This document shows, piece by piece, positions 18,842 to 28,058 of a DNA stretch of 64,000 nucleotides. The stretch comes from Pseudanabaena sp. (GTDB taxonomy: Bacteria > Cyanobacteriota > Cyanobacteriia > Pseudanabaenales > Pseudanabaenaceae), in assembly GCA_003249015.1 (NCBI GenBank), contig QBLS01000019.1:22565-86564 (forward strand). Reading direction: 5' to 3'. The notes beneath the pieces are model-generated. The model saw only the letters and a program-made list of their open reading frames with translations. It ran no database searches and was not told where the DNA came from. Within the stretch, counting starts at the first letter, position 1. Each line of letters starts with the position of its first letter. The position numbers were made by a program, and so were the translations under genes.

Positions 18842-19972
18842 TTAATACAAAGTATTTTGCACCATGTTTTCCCACATAGTCTCTCGCTGTAATTCCTTCC
18901 CTTGAGAAATTACAGTACCAAATGTATCATCCACAATGCGCCTACCATCTTTGTATACATGAACATGTATACCCTTTTCTTGCGGGCGGTTTGCCGTCCA
19001 CAAAACTGCTGGAGTAGATGCCCATAACTCAAACTTTAGCCCAGCATAATCATCTAGGCATAAAGTTCTGTCAGGAAAAGTATACGTATTACTATTACTA
19101 AACTGATCATGCAATGGTTTTAACGGAGTTGAAACGATGGGTTCTGAGCTCCAAATGCTGTCATTCCCACAGTTACCGCAAAAATGCTTTTTGTGTGGAC
19201 TAACTGCGAAGTCCCCTAAATCAAGATGGGGATAGCCACACTTTTTACATGTAACGCAAGACATATTTCGACCCTCCTCAATTGAGCGGACAAACTCAAA
19301 TGCAGCGGGAGGTGTTATTTGGATTTTTGTAATCTCTGGATTGGCAAATAAGCTCATTTCTGCATTGTAAGAACAAACAATAGCGTCAAAATCACTGTCC
19401 ACTGCCTTGTTTGCCTTATTGCCAAATCGCTTGTGTACATGAATTTTTGGAGCCCTTTTTTCAATGCTTTCTGAAGATAACGCTGGAGGAAGGGAGCACC
19501 AAATGCCAATCTCTTCAAAGTCCTTAAACTCAATTTCTAATGGGTTAATGACATAGCTCATCTTAATGAGATGATTACTACAATTCACTTCTCCTGATTC
19601 AGAGGCGGCGGCATAGTCAGCTTTTACCCCCCAGTGTATCTGATGTGTTTTGCAGTACCACCTTTTTGCCCCATTCCGAAATTTACCAGCAGGAATTATT
19701 TGACAAGGAAGAATAGCATCGTCACCAGATGTTCCTTCAAACATACCGAAGGCTTCCTCTGAGCTAACCGCAATATTTCCGATCGTTCGACCAGGAGCCC
19801 AACAAACAGCATCGGCTGCGCTATAGTCATCATGAGAAAAATCAATGTCTTCTTCCTCCCCTACTTTACAAATGTATTCCTTCTTCGCCATTCCAGTGCC
19901 TTTATTTGACCACTCACATTCCCAGACCTCCACTTTTTGAGTATCTTTGTTGATTCTTCTCGAATAAAACAT
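18842..19972 (-). CDS. Zinc-ribbon protein of unknown function
   Basis: 376 residues from ATG 19972; an in-frame TTG at 20020 would give 392. A four-cysteine zinc ribbon is visible (CKKCGYP...CGNCGN, about residues 243-268), plus an upstream WYCKTHQIHWG with Cys/His. The N-terminus is soluble and acidic. I do not recognise the family. The stop lies 46 bp upstream of the nuclease/HEPN-like gene on the same strand, so the two form a probable two-gene operon. The pairing suggests a DNA- or RNA-targeting function, but this is inference. Confidence 0.6.
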   Translation of the reverse strand: MFYSRRINKDTQKVEVWECEWSNKGTGMAKKEYICKVGEEEDIDFSHDDYSAADAVCWAPGRTIGNIAVSSEEAFGMFEGTSGDDAILPCQIIPAGKFRNGAKRWYCKTHQIHWGVKADYAAASESGEVNCSNHLIKMSYVINPLEIEFKDFEEIGIWCSLPPALSSESIEKRAPKIHVHKRFGNKANKAVDSDFDAIVCSYNAEMSLFANPEITKIQITPPAAFEFVRSIEEGRNMSCVTCKKCGYPHLDLGDFAVSPHKKHFCGNCGNDSIWSSEPIVSTPLKPLHDQFSNSNTYTFPDRTLCLDDYAGLKFELWASTPAVLWTANRPQEKGIHVHVYKDGRRIVDDTFGTVISQGKELQRETMWENMVQNTLY

Positions 19973-20164
19973 ATCTTTCTTAAGTAATGGTGTTTTAGAT
20001 GTAATTTGCTCAACTAGCAATTAAACAGATAGTTACTGTCTGACTAACATAAATTTAGTTTAGTAGATGGAAAGTTTTTGCTGATATTTATCTGCTTAAA
20101 TTTGAAAGTAGCTTGTAATAAGTTAATTGAAAAACAGGGGTGTTCATTTTGCGGGAGGTTATAG

Positions 20165-21016
20165 TTAGCTTTCAGTTTTCTTGCTACTAAATCTCTGAGT
20201 CAAACCCTCCCCAACTAGCGATAAACCGATCGCCATAAAAGTAATCGCCATTCCTGGGAAAACGGTTGTCCACCAGATATTTTCACCAGTGGAGAGTGCG
20301 TCTAGGGCTTGCTTGAGATCGTGACCCCATTCAGGGACATTTTCGGGAATGCCTAAGCCCAAAAAGCCTAAACCAGCCAGAGTCAAAATTGCATCAGCGG
20401 CATTTAGAGTGAAAATTGCGGGTAAGCTTTGGATCACGTTGGGCGCGAGATATTTAATTAGGATTGTCTTCGTGTCAGCACCGATCGCTTGAGCCGCTTC
20501 AATATAAACTTCAGTTTTTGTACTCACAGTTTGATTGCGGATCACTCGAAAATATTGAGGGATATAGGCAATGCTGAGAGCGATCGCCGCATTCCAGACT
20601 CCAGCACCGACCACAAAGGCGATCGTCAACGACAGCAACAAACTAGGCAATGTATAGATGGCATCCATCAGAAATACTAAGCCACGATCTAGCCAGCCGC
20701 CCTTATAGCCGCTTAGCATTCCCAAGGGTACGCCCACCACTAGGCTGATCAAAGTAGAAATAATTGTTACTTGCCATGCCACGCCTGCTCCTGCAATTGT
20801 CCTTGTAAATACATCATGTCCCTGTAGATCTGTACCGAACCAATGTTTTGATGAAGGTGGTTCATGGATGGCATTGCTCAAAAACTCACTGGGATCAGTC
20901 AATAATCCTATGGCTTGCAAGATCGGCGCAGCGATCGCCATTAGCAAAAAGACGGCACTGATGGTGTAGCCAACCGACATTAGCCTCTGAGAAACTGACT
21001 GATCTGACGATTTCAT
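20165..21016 (-). CDS. ABC transporter permease (DppC/OppC type)
   Basis: 283 residues with six hydrophobic segments. The N-terminal TM and periplasmic region (EPPSSKHWFGTDLQGHDVFTR) are typical of peptide/nickel-type permeases. The EAA-loop signature is at EAAQAIGADTKTILIKYLAPN. It imports peptides or related substrates together with a partner permease, ATPases and a binding protein, none of which is in the window. Such scattering is common in cyanobacteria. Confidence 0.9.
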   Translation of the reverse strand: MKSSDQSVSQRLMSVGYTISAVFLLMAIAAPILQAIGLLTDPSEFLSNAIHEPPSSKHWFGTDLQGHDVFTRTIAGAGVAWQVTIISTLISLVVGVPLGMLSGYKGGWLDRGLVFLMDAIYTLPSLLLSLTIAFVVGAGVWNAAIALSIAYIPQYFRVIRNQTVSTKTEVYIEAAQAIGADTKTILIKYLAPNVIQSLPAIFTLNAADAILTLAGLGFLGLGIPENVPEWGHDLKQALDALSTGENIWWTTVFPGMAITFMAIGLSLVGEGLTQRFSSKKTES

Positions 21017-21103
21017 AGGATTTGGATAATTTCATTGTTTTGTACTATACCGCGATCGCTAATTCTAGTTAAAATTAGAATCCTGGGATCGTAGGTAAAA
21101 AAT

Positions 21104-21868
21104 ATGGATGTAATTCCCGCAATTGATATTTTAGATGGACGCTGTGTCAGGCTCTATCAAGGGGATTATCAACAGTCGGAGGTATTTGGAGATGACCCTG
21201 TAGAGGTTGCCCAACGCTGGTATAGCCAAGGCGCTAAATACTTACACGTTGTTGATTTGGATGGAGCTAAGCAAGGTAAGCCTCAAAACTTGAAAGTAAT
21301 TGAGGCGATCGCCCGCTCCATTCCAATCCGAGTGCAGATGGGTGGCGGATTGCGCGATCGCGAAAGTATTCTGTCCGTATTAAGTTCTGGTGTAAGTCGA
21401 GTTATTTTAGGAACAGCGGCAGTGGAAAATTCTCAGCTAATCGCAGATATTTGCGCGGAATTTCCTGAACAAATCATGATTGGTATTGATGCCCGTTATG
21501 GCAAGGTTGCCACGAGAGGCTGGCTCACAACTTCGGAAGTAATGGCTGTGGATCTAGCGAGGCGGATGACTTCCGTGGGCATTGCGGGCATTATTTATAC
21601 CGACATTCATCGTGATGGTACGATGCAGGGTCCCAACATTGAGTCATTGAGGCAACTTGCCGAAAATGTTGATGTGCCTGTCATCGCTTCAGGGGGCGTT
21701 AGCTCGATTACCGACTTACTAAACCTCCTATCCCTAGAATCAGTAGGAGTTTCAGGGGCAATCGTTGGTAAAGCAATTTACACAGGGGACATTCACCTCA
21801 AGGAAGCGATTCGCGCTGTGGGTAATGGACGCTGGCAAGATGTAATCGATGGATCAGCGATCGCCTAA
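21104..21868 (+). CDS. hisA: ProFAR isomerase, histidine biosynthesis
   Basis: HisA is a (beta/alpha)8 barrel converting ProFAR to PRFAR in histidine synthesis. At 254 residues it is full length. It shows [17 protein letters not shown] with the catalytic Asp8 region, [40 protein letters not shown] with the second catalytic Asp, and ASGGVSS. It is a single gene here, divergent from the ABC permease. Confidence 0.95.
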   Translation: MDVIPAIDILDGRCVRLYQGDYQQSEVFGDDPVEVAQRWYSQGAKYLHVVDLDGAKQGKPQNLKVIEAIARSIPIRVQMGGGLRDRESILSVLSSGVSRVILGTAAVENSQLIADICAEFPEQIMIGIDARYGKVATRGWLTTSEVMAVDLARRMTSVGIAGIIYTDIHRDGTMQGPNIESLRQLAENVDVPVIASGGVSSITDLLNLLSLESVGVSGAIVGKAIYTGDIHLKEAIRAVGNGRWQDVIDGSAIA

Positions 21869-21880
21869 TACCAAAATAAG

Positions 21881-21932
21881 GCTTCGACTTCGCTCAGCCA
21901 GCAATACAGGTTGGATCAGCGAAGTCGAAGCC
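21881..21932. repeat. TTCGACTTCGCTCAGC-type dispersed repeat
   Basis: GCTTCGACTTCGCTCAGCCA with an imperfect inverse (one arm has GGATCAGC). It lies 12 bp after the hisA stop. Confidence 0.8.
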
Positions 21933-21954
21933 CTATTTTTCCAAAACAGAATAG

Positions 21955-21979
21955 AGTGGCGGCACGAAGCGCCGCCACT
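21955..21979. repeat. Short GC-core palindrome
   Basis: AGTGGCGG/CCGCCACT flanking CACGAAGCG. It lies between hisA and the convergent TPR gene and may be a terminator for either. Confidence 0.7.
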
Positions 21980-22000
21980 TATCTTTATTTGGTTACTTTG

Positions 22001-23032
22001 TCAAAATACTGATAGTCCCTTGATCTCTGAATTGTTTGCCCAAGCAAAATAGCTACCTTCGTATTGAGGGTCGATTTTTACAGCCCGATCATAGTCCTCA
22101 CGTGCTTTAGTCTGTTCACCGATGCTGTAATGCAACATCCCACGATTTAGATAAGCCTCTGCATAATTTGTGTCAAGGGCGATCGCTTGATTGTAATCAA
22201 GCCTTGCTCCTTCGATATCGCCGATCGCCATGCGGGCTATTCCTCTCGCATTGAAGGGTTTTGCTTGATCTGACTGTAACTCCAGTAGATGATTAAAGTC
22301 GGTAATTGCGGCATGGTAATTTTTCAAGCTGGTGTAAGCTAAACCTCTTTTGTAGTAGGAAAGTAAATTCTGAGAATCAATGGCGATCGCTTGGCTATAG
22401 GCTTGAACTGCCTTCTCAAAATTTTTCAGTTCCGTGTAGATTTCGCCACACAATAGGTAAGCCTCAATATTTTCCCGATTAAGGCGAATTACTTCTTTTA
22501 ATTGATTCATCGCTGCAACAAAATCTTTCTTTTTAATCAATAGCCGCGCACCGCCAAGGGCAGATTGGACGATATTTTCTGTAGTTATTTCTGGAACATC
22601 AGCGATAATTTTAACCTTGGGCGGATTAAGACTTAAAAATCCATAGATCTGATCAATCTGAGATTGTAAATTCTGGTGATTAAGCTTGGGTAGCAGGCAT
22701 AACGCTCCCTGACGTAAAGCCCACTTTTGTTCTACCTTGTTTAATTCTGTCTCTTGACGAGTTGTAAGGAAGATTATTTTTATCGAGGGCTGATTTTCTT
22801 TGCACCATCGACAGACATTACTGGCTTGCAGTAACTTATTGGTCGTGGATTGAATACTCATTTCCACAAGCAGTAAACTTGGCAAATTAGCACTTGCAGT
22901 TTTCTCCAAAACCGTCACTAGGTCTTGTTCTGCAGGAATGCTGATCAATTCAACTTCGGGTGAAGGCAGATACTGCTTCCATAGGTTCAATTGTTCGCCA
23001 TTGTTGTGCATTAAATAGACAATTGCTTTCAT
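22001..23032 (-). CDS. Receiver-like domain plus TPR repeat protein
   Basis: 343 residues. The first ~130 have the alternating pattern of a response-regulator receiver (VYLMHNN, LLVEMSIQ, IIFLTTRQE, LLPKLNH), but the phospho-acceptor Asp position reads as VEMS, so it is probably a non-phosphorylated pseudo-receiver. Residues about 155-330 are at least four TPR units (AYLLCGEIYTELKNFEKAVQAY, YYKRGLAYTSLKNYHAAI, PFNARGIARMAIGDIEGA, AYLNRGMLHYSIGEQTKA). It is a protein-interaction scaffold whose partner is unknown. Confidence 0.75.
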   Translation of the reverse strand: MKAIVYLMHNNGEQLNLWKQYLPSPEVELISIPAEQDLVTVLEKTASANLPSLLLVEMSIQSTTNKLLQASNVCRWCKENQPSIKIIFLTTRQETELNKVEQKWALRQGALCLLPKLNHQNLQSQIDQIYGFLSLNPPKVKIIADVPEITTENIVQSALGGARLLIKKKDFVAAMNQLKEVIRLNRENIEAYLLCGEIYTELKNFEKAVQAYSQAIAIDSQNLLSYYKRGLAYTSLKNYHAAITDFNHLLELQSDQAKPFNARGIARMAIGDIEGARLDYNQAIALDTNYAEAYLNRGMLHYSIGEQTKAREDYDRAVKIDPQYEGSYFAWANNSEIKGLSVF

Positions 23033-23070
23033 CTCTAGTTCCCTATTGCCAATAGCTTGATGTAGTTCGA

Positions 23071-23115
23071 GACATTTTTTAAAAGGCGGGCTTAGCCTGC
23101 CCTTTAAAAAATGTC
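23071..23115. repeat. Palindrome GACATTTTTTAAAAGGCGGGC
   Basis: 21-bp arms with two mismatches around TTA. It lies between two same-strand genes and is a possible terminator for the NCS2 permease gene. Confidence 0.75.
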
Positions 23116-23169
23116 TGGGGTTTTAATTCAGTGCAAAGCTTTGTACGCATAGCCTTGCGCTGAAGTCTC

Positions 23170-24594
23170 CTAACCAAATCGCAGAGTTACGAATATAAAT
23201 CTAGCAATAAAAATTAGAGCCAAAATCCACGTAACTAGGGACACTTCGCTAGTCCGTCCACGAAATAGCTTCATTGCGACATATAGAATGATCCCTACCG
23301 ATAGTCCTGCGGCGATCGAAAAGCCAAAGGGAATCAGGAAAATCGTCATAAACGCTGGTAGTGATTCTGTAAAGTCATCCCAGCGAATATTGCTAATCCC
23401 TGTCATCATCAAGACTCCGATTACTACTAGGGCTGGCGCTGTGGCAAAGGCAGGAATTGCCGCAAAAACTGGAGAAAATACTAAGGCGACTAAAAACAAT
23501 ATTGATACGACCACCGCCGTGAATCCTGTCTTTCCGCCTTCAGACACCCCAGCAGCAGACTCTACATAAGTAGTAACAGTAGATACGCCTAGTACAGAAC
23601 CTGCGACCGTGCCAATAGCGTCCGCCATCAAAGCATCATTAGCTCTTGGCAGTTCTCCCCTCTCATTGATGTAACCTGCTTGCTTCCCGACCCCTGCTAA
23701 AGTTCCAATTGTGTCAAAAATATCTACAAATAGAAACACTAACATTACCGAAAGAAAATCTAGAAAATTATTGCCGTTAACTTTGCTCAAGCCTACAAAT
23801 GCTTGTCCAAATATGTGAGTCGGTAGAGCAGGGAAGGCAAAAATACTGGTGGGTGGTTTGGCAATCCCAAAGATCCAACCTAAGATAGCCGTACCTAAAA
23901 TACCCCAGAGTAAAGCACCACGAATCCGTCTTGTCATAAAAAATACGGTCATCAGGATACCAAAGGCAGCCAAAATGGTTGCAGGCTGTCGGAAACTTCC
24001 AAAGGCAGTTTTGGTGACTGCATCAGCAATAATCAGCCCTGCGCCGCCTTCTTCAATATTGCCTGAAAGCCCAATATAGGCAAGGAATAGACCAATGCCA
24101 GCCGTAGTTCCTGTTTTTATGCAATCGGGAACAGCGGTAATCAAATGACGGCGAATATCCGTTATCGTTAGGACAAAAAAGATACCTCCTTCGATCAGCA
24201 CACAACCGAGGGCAAGTTGCCAGTCAAACTTGAGTCCTAATACCACAGAGAAGGCAAAAAAAGCATTCATTCCCATTCCAGGAGCCATCGCAAAGGGATA
24301 TTTTGCGAGTACAGCCATTGCCAAAGTTCCGATCGCAGCACTTAGCGCTGTTGAGAAAACTAATTCCCCAAATAAGTCTTTGGGAGTTTGTAAAAAAATC
24401 GCATTGGAGAGAATTAATGGATTGACTACGAGGATATAAGCCATAGTCATGAAAGTAGTTAATCCCGCCAGAATTTCGGTACGGAAATTAGCTCGATATT
24501 CATCAAATTTAAAATAATCAGCGATCGCCCCCTGCCAACCTTCGTATTTATTTGCGGCTTCTACCCCGTCTAGCTCAAATAAATCATCTTCCAT
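23170..24594 (-). CDS. NCS2-family purine permease (AzgA-like)
   Basis: 474 residues and about 12 membrane segments. Signature stretches are FRTEILAGLTTFMTMAYILVVNP, APGMGMNAFFAFS, IFDTIGTLAGV and SVLGVSTVTTYVESAAGVSEGG. These match the adenine/guanine/hypoxanthine proton symporters of the AzgA branch. It imports purine bases at the plasma membrane. The 8-oxoguanine deaminase and allantoate-type amidohydrolase genes 15 kb away fit the same metabolic theme. AAGAGGC lies upstream of the ATG. Confidence 0.9.
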   Translation of the reverse strand: MEDDLFELDGVEAANKYEGWQGAIADYFKFDEYRANFRTEILAGLTTFMTMAYILVVNPLILSNAIFLQTPKDLFGELVFSTALSAAIGTLAMAVLAKYPFAMAPGMGMNAFFAFSVVLGLKFDWQLALGCVLIEGGIFFVLTITDIRRHLITAVPDCIKTGTTAGIGLFLAYIGLSGNIEEGGAGLIIADAVTKTAFGSFRQPATILAAFGILMTVFFMTRRIRGALLWGILGTAILGWIFGIAKPPTSIFAFPALPTHIFGQAFVGLSKVNGNNFLDFLSVMLVFLFVDIFDTIGTLAGVGKQAGYINERGELPRANDALMADAIGTVAGSVLGVSTVTTYVESAAGVSEGGKTGFTAVVVSILFLVALVFSPVFAAIPAFATAPALVVIGVLMMTGISNIRWDDFTESLPAFMTIFLIPFGFSIAAGLSVGIILYVAMKLFRGRTSEVSLVTWILALIFIARFIFVTLRFG

Positions 24595-24866
24595 GACTAA
24601 GCTTTGCCTCTTAAATTAAGTAAAAAACATGGATTTGCATCAATCGTCTCTAGTCGTATTCGATCCAGTTACTTAAACATATCTAAATTTCAAAGCTAGG
24701 ACTTGCGCTGCTCCTGTAGTAGCAGACACAAGCCCATAGTTTTAACCATAAGTTATGCTTAGCGAGTTATACCGATCCACGAAAATGTGACAACACTTCT
24801 GCAGATTGAATCCCAAACCCAGTAACAGTTTTCTTATAGCTGTAGATACTTGCACTAGGACAAATA

Positions 24867-24919
24867 AAACCCAAGAAGCGAGTGGCGGCGCGAAGCGCCG
24901 CTACTCGTCTTCTGGTTTT
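24867..24919. repeat. Palindrome, GC-core family
   Basis: AAACCCAAGAAGCGAGTGGCGGCGC with a slightly diverged inverse around GAA. It is closely related to the copy at 18027-18079. Confidence 0.85.
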
Positions 24920-25135
24920 ATGTCCTAACAAGACTGGCGACAGCTAAATCAAGAAAAGATTAAGCCTTTCTTGATTTAGGATTTGAAAAGCCTCAGAGCT
25001 TTCTTTGCGAATAAGACAAAAGTAACAATCTTGAAACGACTTAAAAGATAACCGATGTGCCACTGAAAATTAGTACTTTGTAATACTTGTGGCTCCTTTT
25101 CATTAATTGCTGCAAGGAGTGGCTGGATTTATAAC

Positions 25136-25168
25136 AAATGAAGAAATGGCGCAGCCATTTCTTCATTT
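25136..25168. repeat. Hairpin repeat, ATGGC-core family
   Basis: Perfect 15-bp arms AAATGAAGAAATGGC and inverse around GCA. Confidence 0.85.
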
Positions 25169-25215
25169 AAAAAACTTACGGGGTTTATTCTTTAATTCAC
25201 AAATGTGAATTAAAT

Positions 25216-26955
25216 CTACCACCATACGCCGATCAAGGCTAAATTTGACTCAATGTAAGTGGTCTCTTCGAGGACTTGTGTAGGTTGAGTATTTGCTAAC
25301 TTTTCTCTTAAGACATCTAACTCAATATTGTTTTGGGCGATCGCTTTGGCGAGTTTGTCCTTAATTGGTTTCAGGATTAGACGAATCTGAACAGCGCGAA
25401 TGGAGTCAGGGGCAAGATCTTCGACCAATGTGTGACTTCGCAATAAGTTAACTGATTTTAAATCTTGCTGCGTGGCGATCGCCACCACTTCCTTGCTGAC
25501 TTCTTCGACAAATTTCCGATTTACATATTTTAAAACCACAGGTTCCAGCAAAAACATCACTTCACCCTGTTCAGTCAGCTTCTCAATCAGCGATCGCCAG
25601 CGTAAAGACTCAAGGGCATCGATCAACTCTGAGCCTGAAGTTTGTAGGTTCATTTGCGATCGCAAAGTTGAGAGTGATACAGGGCGATGCTTGATTGCCA
25701 GCCAGTACAGCACATCTTTTTCGAGTTTAGAAAGTCGCTCAAACTGTTGATATAGAAGAGTTCGTAGCACATCACCGAGGGCAAGGGCAGTCTGTTTGAG
25801 AAATTCGGAAACATTGCCGTTAAATAACTCCTGAATCGTGCCTGCTACAATTCTCAAGGCGGAAGGATTGCCACGATACTGCTGTACTAAAGCTTCTAAT
25901 CCATTTTCAGAACCCGTAAATCCCCGCGCCCTCAAAAGCTCGAAAGCTCCTTGTCGCTGCAATCCGTTTACTTTGTAGTGACGAATTAATTGATCTTCCC
26001 CTTGGTTCATGGAGATTTCTTTAGGTTGTTCTCTCCCAATCAAAATGAGAGAACTCTGATGTCGCTCAAAGCCAATCCGTTGTAAAAATTCCGCATAACC
26101 CTCGCACCCCTGACGATAGGCTCCCACTAGTTCGCCATCCTGCAAGGTCGCTTCAAAGTCATCCAAGACAATTAAGCACCGCTTTTGACGCAGGATTTCC
26201 AGCAAATCGGAAATGCCACAGCCAGTCTGCGAGAAACCCAGAAATTGCAATAGATCTGCTAGCAATTGGGCAGTGGGCTGTGCGCCTCGCAGCGATCGCC
26301 AAATAAAATAGTCAAACTTAGTATGGATATTTTCTGCTAGCTTGACGACCATCGCCGTTTTGCCGATGCCGCCCATACCGCATACCGCCAACAGGTGACA
26401 GCGATCGCCCACAATCCACTGCTCTAATTTGGCAACCTCATCTGTCCTCCCATAAAAAGCGTGAATATTGGGAGCTTCACCCCAATCCACTGAATTTGGT
26501 TTGGAGTCTGCTGGAGAACTGGCGTTCGCATTTGAATTTACTTGAGGGCTATGCAAATTCTGACGTTGCACTTTGTAGCCCTTATTTTCCAGCCACTCAG
26601 GGACTTTTTCCCAACGCAAAGTGTTAGTTGGCTGATTGGCGATCGCCTCTAGCGATCGATACAAACCCTTGTTTAGTTCAACCCTCAAGGCTCCCGAAGT
26701 CCAAGCCAATTTGAAGGCTAATTGTCCTGGGCGATAGCGACACAATAACCCCCGTAAACAAGCCTTTTCGACAGCCTTGATTTCTTTGCCACTAACAGTT
26801 TGTAAATCAGCGTACAGCCGATCTAAGTCCCAGTTGATTGCCGCTTCTGGGAATAGCCCTTCGATATGATCTTGGTCAGATAACATGACAGGATAAAGCG
26901 GCGAGCGATCGCATAGATGTTTTAGATATGTGTCCAATGATCTGGATCGTAACAA
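25216..26955 (-). CDS. STAND (NB-ARC) ATPase without C-terminal repeat domain
   Basis: 579 residues. After a ~160-residue N-terminal region comes an NB-ARC-type switch ATPase: P-loop GMGGIGKT (193-200), Walker B LIVLDDFE (about 261-268), then winged-helix segments. A linker follows. The protein ends at SNLALIGVWW, where many cyanobacterial relatives continue into WD40 or pentapeptide repeats, so a sensor domain seems missing or lost. The start is uncertain: TTG 26955, or ATG 26886. Such proteins act in signalling or anti-phage defence; its role here is unknown. Confidence 0.75.
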   Translation of the reverse strand: MLRSRSLDTYLKHLCDRSPLYPVMLSDQDHIEGLFPEAAINWDLDRLYADLQTVSGKEIKAVEKACLRGLLCRYRPGQLAFKLAWTSGALRVELNKGLYRSLEAIANQPTNTLRWEKVPEWLENKGYKVQRQNLHSPQVNSNANASSPADSKPNSVDWGEAPNIHAFYGRTDEVAKLEQWIVGDRCHLLAVCGMGGIGKTAMVVKLAENIHTKFDYFIWRSLRGAQPTAQLLADLLQFLGFSQTGCGISDLLEILRQKRCLIVLDDFEATLQDGELVGAYRQGCEGYAEFLQRIGFERHQSSLILIGREQPKEISMNQGEDQLIRHYKVNGLQRQGAFELLRARGFTGSENGLEALVQQYRGNPSALRIVAGTIQELFNGNVSEFLKQTALALGDVLRTLLYQQFERLSKLEKDVLYWLAIKHRPVSLSTLRSQMNLQTSGSELIDALESLRWRSLIEKLTEQGEVMFLLEPVVLKYVNRKFVEEVSKEVVAIATQQDLKSVNLLRSHTLVEDLAPDSIRAVQIRLILKPIKDKLAKAIAQNNIELDVLREKLANTQPTQVLEETTYIESNLALIGVWW

Positions 26956-27013
26956 AAAAAGCGATCACTAGAGATAAAGCTGTCGTAGCGAGCCTTTACT
27001 CAAACTAGGCAAG

Positions 27014-27043
27014 ACTAGGCAAGATTTTGAAATCTTGCCTAGT
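27014..27043. repeat. Inverted repeat ACTAGGCAAGATTT
   Basis: 14-bp perfect arms around TG, preceded by a partial direct copy of the arm (27004-27013). It lies in the divergent gap between the STAND gene and the phycobilisome-like gene. It could be an operator or a hairpin. Confidence 0.7.
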
Positions 27044-27184
27044 TTGGGTTTGATCGGCAAGTAAGTTAAGCGCTGCTCTAACTCACTTGGGTTTTGATAA
27101 TGCTTGATGTGGCGGATAGTTTCATGCTCACAGCCATATAGAATCAATGCATAGGATCAATATAAAATTGAGTGACATTTAACC

Positions 27185-27670
27185 ATGTTAAGCAAGCTGC
27201 AACAACTTGGGAATAACTTAGATGGTCGTTATGCCAGCGATGACGAGTTGCAATTTATGGACACATACATCAGTTCTTTTGATGTGAGGGTGGACGCATA
27301 TCGGCAAATTAAGGCGGTTGAGAGAGAAATAGTTGAGTCAGTGTTGACCAAAATGAAATCTGCTTACCCCAACCTACTTGCGCCAAAGGGGGAAGATATG
27401 CAAAACAAATGGAAACAAGATACCTTTCGAGTGCTGCGCCATTCAGCAATGACAGTCTTACTAGATGATCCTGAGCAATTGCGGCAGCAGTTTTTGTATT
27501 GGTTCCAGACAATCATGCAAGCTTTTGGTGCTCAGGAAGCCTGTAATGTTACTTACTTACTCATGCAGGATGTAGTCAGAGAAACTTTGCCAAAAGATGT
27601 TTCTAATTTACTTTGTCCCATCCTAGAAATGAACCGCACTTTCCTCGGAACTCAGATCAAAAATTCCTAA
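27185..27670 (+). CDS. Phycobilisome-family (globin-like) protein lacking the usual bilin cysteine
   Basis: 161 residues, the size of an allophycocyanin/phycocyanin subunit. The order of landmarks fits: N-terminal helices LDGRYASDDELQFMDTYISS and RVDAYRQI, a central RVLRHSAMTVL matching the RDMEIILRYVTYA region, then LYWFQTIMQAFGAQ matching NGLRETYQALG. At the equivalent of Cys84 there is no cysteine (DDPEQLRQQFLYW), so it probably does not bind a bilin in the usual way. It may be a regulatory or phycobilisome-turnover paralog. It is monocistronic with a downstream palindrome. Confidence 0.75.
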   Translation: MLSKLQQLGNNLDGRYASDDELQFMDTYISSFDVRVDAYRQIKAVEREIVESVLTKMKSAYPNLLAPKGEDMQNKWKQDTFRVLRHSAMTVLLDDPEQLRQQFLYWFQTIMQAFGAQEACNVTYLLMQDVVRETLPKDVSNLLCPILEMNRTFLGTQIKNS

Positions 27671-27713
27671 TGGCTAAAGTGTCAAAGCCATCTAGTCTGC
27701 CTCAGGACAAGTA

Positions 27714-27768
27714 AAACCCCAAGAATAATCTGGCGGTGCGATGCACCGCCAGATTATTCTTGGGGTTT
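27714..27768. repeat. Perfect 26-bp palindrome, GC-core family
   Basis: AAACCCCAAGAATAATCTGG... with exact inverse around GAT. The core is GGCGGTGC/GCACCGCC. It lies 44 bp after the phycobilisome-like gene and is a likely terminator. Confidence 0.9.
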
Positions 27769-27833
27769 ACGTCTTCGTACACTTGGCGAGCAAAGCTCGC
27801 CCCAGCAATCTTCGGCTTTAAAAAATTTTCCTA

Positions 27834-27882
27834 CCCCAAAATTAACGTTGTAGCACGAAGCGCCGCAGCGTTAATTTTGGGG
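27834..27882. repeat. Palindrome CCCCAAAATTAACG with diverged core
   Basis: 14-bp perfect outer arms enclose a diverged GC-core (GTAGCACGAAGCGCCGCAG). A short GGCGAG/CTCGCC hairpin precedes it at 27785-27801. The rest of 27671-28058 is otherwise empty. Confidence 0.75.
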
Positions 27883-28058
27883 TGGGGAGTAGCCATTTTT
27901 TGATTTGATATCAATCGGTAAGGTACACCCTAAGAGTTTTGATTGATATACCTATTGATATACATTGATATACAATAGTGACTTCAAATACAAGCCAATA
28001 TTTTTCAGCAGTTTGAAAGCGTGAATGTGAGGTGTTAGAGCTTAACTAGCTCGTTGTT

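Larger units (their letters stand above)
24595..25215. other. 621-bp intergenic region with three hairpins
   Basis: No gene seen. It carries a GC-core palindrome (24867-24919), a hairpin AAATCAAGAAAAG/CTTTCTTGATTT (24946-24977), an ATGGC-core hairpin (25136-25168) and TTAATTCAC/GTGAATTAA (25192-25213) just after the STAND gene. The NCS2 promoter should lie near 24600-24700. Confidence 0.6.

Noticed and set aside
18842..18880. Start of the nuclease/HEPN-like gene at GTG 18837
   Set aside because: In frame, but ATG 18795 has GGAGGA at ideal distance, which decides the start.
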